Source: DASUPK01 sp963763955 (GTDB lineage Bacteria > Actinomycetota > Thermoleophilia > Solirubrobacterales > 70-9). Taken from it: 64,000 bases of DNA. A program made the position numbers and the translations under genes. Below, piece after piece: positions 60,235 to 64,000 of this stretch. Every line of letters starts with the position of its first letter. Position 1 is the first letter of the stretch. The notes below the pieces were generated by a model that saw nothing but the letters and a program-made list of their open reading frames with translations, did not search any database and was not told the origin of the DNA. The DNA lies in the NCBI GenBank assembly GCA_963763955.1, contig CAVXQP010000012.1, forward strand, positions 6,852 through 70,851. The letters run 5' to 3'.

Positions 60235-61434
60235 ATGGCGAAGATCATTTGTGTTCTCTACGACGACCCGGTGGACGGCTATCCGCCCACCTATGCGCGC
60301 GACGACATCCCCAAGATCGAGCGCTATCCCGACGGGCAGACGACTCCCACCCCGAGCGCCATCGACTTCAAGCCCGGCGAGCTGCTGGGTTGCGTCTCCG
60401 GCGAGCTGGGCCTGCGGAAGTTCCTCGAGGACGCCGGCCACGAGCTGATCGTCACCGCTGACAAGGACGGCGAGAACTCCGAGCTGGACCAGCATCTTCC
60501 CGACGCCGAGGTCGTGATCTCGCAGCCGTTCTGGCCCGCTTATCTCACCGCCGAGCGGATCGCCAAGGCCCCCGAGCTGAAGCTCGCGATCACCGCCGGA
60601 ATCGGCTCCGATCACGTGGATCTGCAGGCGGCCATCGAGAACGGCGTCACGGTCGCCGAGGTCACCTACTGCAACTCGATCAGCGTCTCAGAGCACGTGG
60701 TGATGATGATCCTCGGCCTGGTACGCAACTACATCCCCTCCTACAAGACCGTGGTCGACGGCGGCTGGAACATCGCCGACTGCGTCTCGCGGGAGTACGA
60801 CCTCGAGGGCATGCAGGTCGGCACCGTTGCCGCCGGACGCATCGGCTCGGCCGTTCTGCGCCGGCTCAAGCCCTTTGAGGTCGGGCTCCACTACACCGAC
60901 CGCCACCGGCTGCCGAAGGAGGTCGAGGAGGAGCTCGGCGTCACCTTCCACGAGTCCGCCGAGGACATGGTCCCGGTGTGCGACGTCGTCACGATCAACG
61001 CCCCCCTCCATCCCGAAACCGAGAATCTCTTCGACGAGAAGATGCTCTCGAGGATGAAGCGCGGGACCTACCTGATCAACACCGCGCGAGCCAAGATCTG
61101 CGACCGCGACGCGGTCGTGCGCGCGCTCGAGTCAGGCCAGCTCGCAGGCTATGCCGGCGACGTCTGGTTCCCGCAGCCGGCGCCGCAGGACCACCCCTGG
61201 CGGACGATGCCGTGGCACGGCATGACCCCGCACACGTCGGGCTCCAGCCTCTCGGCGCAGGCTCGCTATGCCGCCGGGACGAGGGAGATCCTCGAGTGCC
61301 ACTTCGAGGGCAAGCCGATCCGCGAGGAGTACCTGATCGCCGAGGGCGGCAAGCTCGCCGGAGCCGGCGCTCACTCGTATAGCGAGGGCTCCGCCACGGC
61401 GGGCCACGAGGAGGCCGCGAGATTCAAGCGTTGA
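60235..61434 (+). CDS. fdh: NAD-dependent formate dehydrogenase
   Basis: A 399-residue D-2-hydroxyacid dehydrogenase-fold protein with formate dehydrogenase signatures: FWPAYLTAERIAKAPELKL, AITAGIGSDHVDL, TYCNSISVSEHVVMMI, NAPLHPETENLF and the catalytic TPHTSGSSLSAQARYA. The Rossmann loop is GTVAAGRIGSAVLRR, which has Ala where many have Gly. It oxidises formate to CO2 and makes NADH, the last step of the C1 route encoded around it. ATG 60235 follows GGAGG and lies five bases after mgsC. Confidence 0.9.
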   Translation: MAKIICVLYDDPVDGYPPTYARDDIPKIERYPDGQTTPTPSAIDFKPGELLGCVSGELGLRKFLEDAGHELIVTADKDGENSELDQHLPDAEVVISQPFWPAYLTAERIAKAPELKLAITAGIGSDHVDLQAAIENGVTVAEVTYCNSISVSEHVVMMILGLVRNYIPSYKTVVDGGWNIADCVSREYDLEGMQVGTVAAGRIGSAVLRRLKPFEVGLHYTDRHRLPKEVEEELGVTFHESAEDMVPVCDVVTINAPLHPETENLFDEKMLSRMKRGTYLINTARAKICDRDAVVRALESGQLAGYAGDVWFPQPAPQDHPWRTMPWHGMTPHTSGSSLSAQARYAAGTREILECHFEGKPIREEYLIAEGGKLAGAGAHSYSEGSATAGHEEAARFKR

Positions 61435-61489
61435 CTGAGCTGGCGCCCTGAGGCAAGCGTGAGTCAGGTCGTTGAGGCCGGGTTTCGTT

Positions 61490-62018
61490 AACTGGCCCGA
61501 TTGACGGGAGGGAACTCCTTCGAAACCGTGACTTCCCCGGCCGAGCGAGCGATCGTCGCGATCGCCCGAGCTCTCGACGGCTGGACGCACTCGCGCAACG
61601 TCCTGATCCTCGATGAGCCGACCTCCGACTTCACGGCGACGAAGTCGAGAAGCTGTTCGGCGCCGGCGCCGGCGCCGGCGTCGCGTTGCGGCTCGCGGCG
61701 CCGGGGTGATCTTCATCTCCCACCGGCTCGACGAGGTGACCGAGCTCGCCGACCGGATCGTGGTCCTGCCCAACGAGCGCGTGGTCGCCGACGTCGGATC
61801 CACGGACTTCGATCACGATCAGCTCGTCCGGCTGATCGCCGGGGTCGACGTGAGGACGGCCCAGGCCGACAGAGCCGAGGCCGGTCCCCCCCGTGCTCGG
61901 GGTCCGGGGGCTGCGCGGCCCGACGATCGACGGCCTTGACCTGGAGCTGCGATCGGGTGAGATCCTCGGAGTCAGCGGCGTGCTGGGCTCCGGCCGCGAG
62001 CAGCTCGCGGGGTTTTAG
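61490..62018 (+). pseudogene. Remnant of a sugar ABC transporter ATPase (RbsA/XylG type)
   Basis: Three frames together give ERAIVAIARALDG and LILDEPTSDF, then GVIFISHRLDEVTELADRIV, then the start of a second ATPase domain (LGVRGLRGPTIDGLDLELRS, GEILGVSGVLGSGREQLAG) that stops. The first Walker A and the whole second domain are missing. A dual-ATPase sugar importer gene has decayed here. Confidence 0.75.
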
Positions 62019-62043
62019 GTTCCTCGAGGCCTCGATGAGGCAC

Positions 62044-62247
62044 TCACTCCGAGACCTCTTTGACCTTCAAAATCGCGACATGGGCCGGGTTGACTCCGAC
62101 TGAACCATCGGCTCCGTACTCAGTGAACCAGGCGAGACGCGATTGGCCCGATCGAGCAGCATCGGAGAGCTTGCTCTCGACCTCGTCCAACGTTCCCTCC
62201 ACCACGAAGACGTCGCCGTTTAGGAGCTTGACTTCCGCGTAACCCAC
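62044..62247 (-). CDS. 67-residue conserved small protein
   Basis: A cytoplasmic protein beginning MGYAEVKLLNGDVFVVEGTL and ending VGVNPAHVAILKVKEVSE. This wording is familiar from small actinobacterial proteins of unknown function that look like a single SH3-like or ligand-sensing beta unit. It lies between two decayed genes and appears intact. Function unknown. Confidence 0.7.
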   Translation of the reverse strand: MGYAEVKLLNGDVFVVEGTLDEVESKLSDAARSGQSRLAWFTEYGADGSVGVNPAHVAILKVKEVSE

Positions 62248-62335
62248 CGCGAGCCATGGTAGTCAGGCTCGGCGCGCGAACCCACTCAAGCTGTATGCCT
62301 GCTTCTGCGGGTGTAGCCGTAGGCTTCGCGCGCGC

Positions 62336-63223
62336 GTGAGCACCGCCCGTGACATCCGAACATCCGGTAGGCGGCCAACTGTCGCCGTGGTGACCGACAG
62401 CACGCCCTATCTGCCTCGGGAGCTGATCGACCGCTGGGGAATCCTCGAGGTCAACCTGTACGTGGGCTGGGATGGAGACCTTCGGCCCGAGGACGAGTAC
62501 CGCGACCTCGACACCTTCTACGCGCGGCTGCGCGAGTCCCCGACGCTGCCGGCGACTTCGCAGCCTTCGGTGGGGGACTTTCGCGCCTGCTACCAGCCGC
62601 TCGTCACTGCGGGGCGCGACGTCGTCTCCGTCCACTTAGCGGCCGGCATCTCCGGGACGTGCGAAAGCGCGACTGAGGCGGCGCGTTCCCTGGCCAGAGA
62701 AGGGCATCCCGGGCGCATTGAGGTGGTCGATAGCCAGACCGGCGCGGGGGGTCTCGGCTGCCTCGTCGTGGCTGCCGCGCGCTCGGCCGAGCAAGGCGCA
62801 GGGCTGGGCGCCGTCGTCGATGCCGTCCGCCAAGCCCGCGAGCGACTTGAAATCTGGTTTGCCCTGGACACTCTCGAATACCTGCGCCGCGGCGGCCGAA
62901 TTGGGGCGGCACAGGCGATGCTCGGGACGGCTCTGAAGATCAAGCCGATCTTGACCTTCGGCACCGAGATCACTCCGGTCGGTCGCGTCCGAACCAAGAC
63001 CCGGGCGTTGGAGCGGATGAACGAATATCTGCACGGGCTGCACGACCGGGGAGCAAGGGACTGGGTCGTGCAACACGCCCAGTCACCCGAGGACGCCGAG
63101 CATCTGGTCGCTTACGGCACCGAGATCTTCGGCGCGGGTCCGCTGTTCTGCACCGAGGTCGGGCCAGTGCTCGGCACGCACCTCGGATCCGGAATGCTCG
63201 TTGGAGGCGTCGTGCGCGGCTGA
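62336..63223 (+). CDS. DegV family fatty-acid-binding protein
   Basis: A 295-residue protein: VAVVTDSTPYLPRELIDRWG with the first ligand Ser/Thr, SQPSVGDFRACYQPL, HLAAGISGTCESATEAAR and LEYLRRGGRIGAAQAMLGTA, then LKIKPILTF. DegV/FakB proteins present fatty acids to an acyl kinase; no FakA-type partner is visible. GTG start. The only intact larger gene in the decayed 3' region. Confidence 0.9.
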   Translation: MSTARDIRTSGRRPTVAVVTDSTPYLPRELIDRWGILEVNLYVGWDGDLRPEDEYRDLDTFYARLRESPTLPATSQPSVGDFRACYQPLVTAGRDVVSVHLAAGISGTCESATEAARSLAREGHPGRIEVVDSQTGAGGLGCLVVAAARSAEQGAGLGAVVDAVRQARERLEIWFALDTLEYLRRGGRIGAAQAMLGTALKIKPILTFGTEITPVGRVRTKTRALERMNEYLHGLHDRGARDWVVQHAQSPEDAEHLVAYGTEIFGAGPLFCTEVGPVLGTHLGSGMLVGGVVRG

Positions 63224-63336
63224 ACTGTTCAGCGACGGCGGCACCGCTTTTTAGCTCGGATGAAAATCGGCTTTCCGGAATCCTCGGGCGGTCGTATATT
63301 CCGACAGCCCCGCGGCTGTGAGGGTGCCGGCGTGGT

Positions 63337-63495
63337 CTGGAGGTTGTCGACTTCGAATCGCCCCTCTTCAACCTCGACGACGACGGCCCGCCGAACTACG
63401 GGATCAGCGTTCTCGAGCTGCGCGACGGGAAGATCGCGCCCGAGTCGATCTACGTCGCCGAGAGATTCGACGCGTCGGAGTGGTGCACCCGGTAG
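63337..63495 (+). pseudogene. SnoaL-like/NTF2-fold protein fragment
   Basis: About 52 residues (GPPNYGISVLELRDGKIAPE, then SIYVAERFDASEW) match the end of SnoaL-like NTF2-fold proteins, stopping at TAG 63493-63495. The N-terminal half is absent. Confidence 0.6.
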
Positions 63496-63503
63496 CGGGC
63501 CGC

Positions 63504-63948
63504 GTGAGCGGCTTCGAGATCACGGGCGCGCCGGAGCCGTCGGGCGACTTCCTTGCCAACGCCCAGGGCGAGGACGTCGTGTCGGGGGTCAGGAACACTC
63601 AGACCCTCGCCGAGATGGCCCAGCTCCTGCCGCAGGCCCACTCCGAGTTGATCGAAGCGCTGACGCTGGAGCGTCACTACCGCGACCGAGGCATCATCGA
63701 CGTGAGCCCGTTCGAGAGGCTCGACGAGCCCGGCGTCGGCGAGCTGATCCGGATTGGAGTGGTGCGTGGGAGGGACGCCAACCCCGAGCTGACGATGGGC
63801 ATCTGCGGCGAGCACGGTGGGCGATCCCCGTAGCATCGACTTCTTCCACCGCGCGGGACTGGACTACGTGAGCTGCTCCCCCTTCCGGGTGCCCATCGCG
63901 CGGGTGGCGGCGGCCCAGGCCGTTGCGGCTGGGGTTGCGGGCGGCTGA
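63504..63948 (+). pseudogene. ppdK: Remnant of pyruvate, phosphate dikinase with internal deletion
   Basis: The first part (GDFLANAQGEDVVSGVRNTQ, then LIEALTLERHYRD) comes from the N-terminal ATP-grasp domain. At about 63700 it jumps to the far C-terminus (EPGVGELIRIGVVRGRDANP, ELTMGICGEHGG). A shift near 63825 leads to FFHRAGLDYVSCSPFRVPIA and TGA at 63946. Several hundred codons are missing between the parts, including the phosphohistidine domain, so it cannot be active. Confidence 0.8.
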
Positions 63949-64000
63949 ACCGGCGGCATCGCGTATGTACCACGAGAAACACCGGATGCCGCGAATTGAG

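Noticed and set aside
1..64000. CRISPR array, rRNA, phage structural genes, transposase or integrase
   Set aside because: No regularly spaced repeats, no rRNA-like sequence and no recognisable transposase, integrase or phage protein was found on either strand.

Overview
This is a high-GC actinobacterial-type fragment. GTG starts, short RBSs, overlapping ATGA/GTGA gene junctions and the gene families suggest a soil or sediment actinobacterium, possibly class Thermoleophilia; that placement is inference. Many otherwise well-conserved genes are split by single-base frameshifts, mostly at 15.5-20 kb, 30-37 kb and 41-46 kb. The sequence therefore looks like an assembly with residual indel errors, and such genes are reported as whole genes with the shift noted.

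0-7 kb: an ABC exporter, dodecin, a patatin-like lipase, small membrane proteins and gene fragments. 5.1-24.5 kb: four identical 44-bp copies of the 3' half of a tRNA-Arg(ACG) gene (5101, 7057, 15060, 24437) divide the DNA into three modules. The module at 7.1-15.1 kb holds copper-handling genes (CopC-CopD fusion, YcnI, two SCO1 proteins, small membrane proteins) and a recent 1-kb tandem duplication. The module at 15.1-24.5 kb holds a whole cytochrome c oxidase locus (cupredoxin, CtaC, CtaD, CtaE, CtaG, SCO-like proteins, TlpA, CtaB). Each tRNA half is preceded by paired short direct repeats spaced 10-11 bp, as expected of attachment-site arms, but no integrase is present.

24.5-35 kb: a VOC protein, a Na+/H+ antiporter, a GAF-PucR regulator divergent from an ammonium transporter, a glutamine amidotransferase, an R2-like ligand-binding oxidase and a ferredoxin.

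35-61.5 kb is the most interesting part. It is a large one-carbon/methylated-amine locus: a serine-glyoxylate-type aminotransferase, LysR, phosphoribulokinase, a malyl-CoA lyase-like protein, then two complete glutamine-synthetase-like + glutamate-synthase-like (MgsABC-type) cassettes. It also has a four-subunit sarcosine oxidase/N-methylglutamate dehydrogenase-type enzyme, two more FAD amine oxidoreductases, formate-THF ligase, a methenyl-THF cyclohydrolase-like protein, a GntR regulator and NAD-formate dehydrogenase. The simplest reading is methylamine -> gamma-glutamylmethylamide/N-methylglutamate -> C1-THF -> formate -> CO2, with release of nitrogen as glutamate. The second cassette and the dehydrogenase/C1 operon are divergent from one shared promoter region at 55.63-55.85 kb.

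61.4-64 kb: a DegV protein and a small conserved protein among decayed remnants of a sugar ABC ATPase, a SnoaL-like protein and pyruvate phosphate dikinase.
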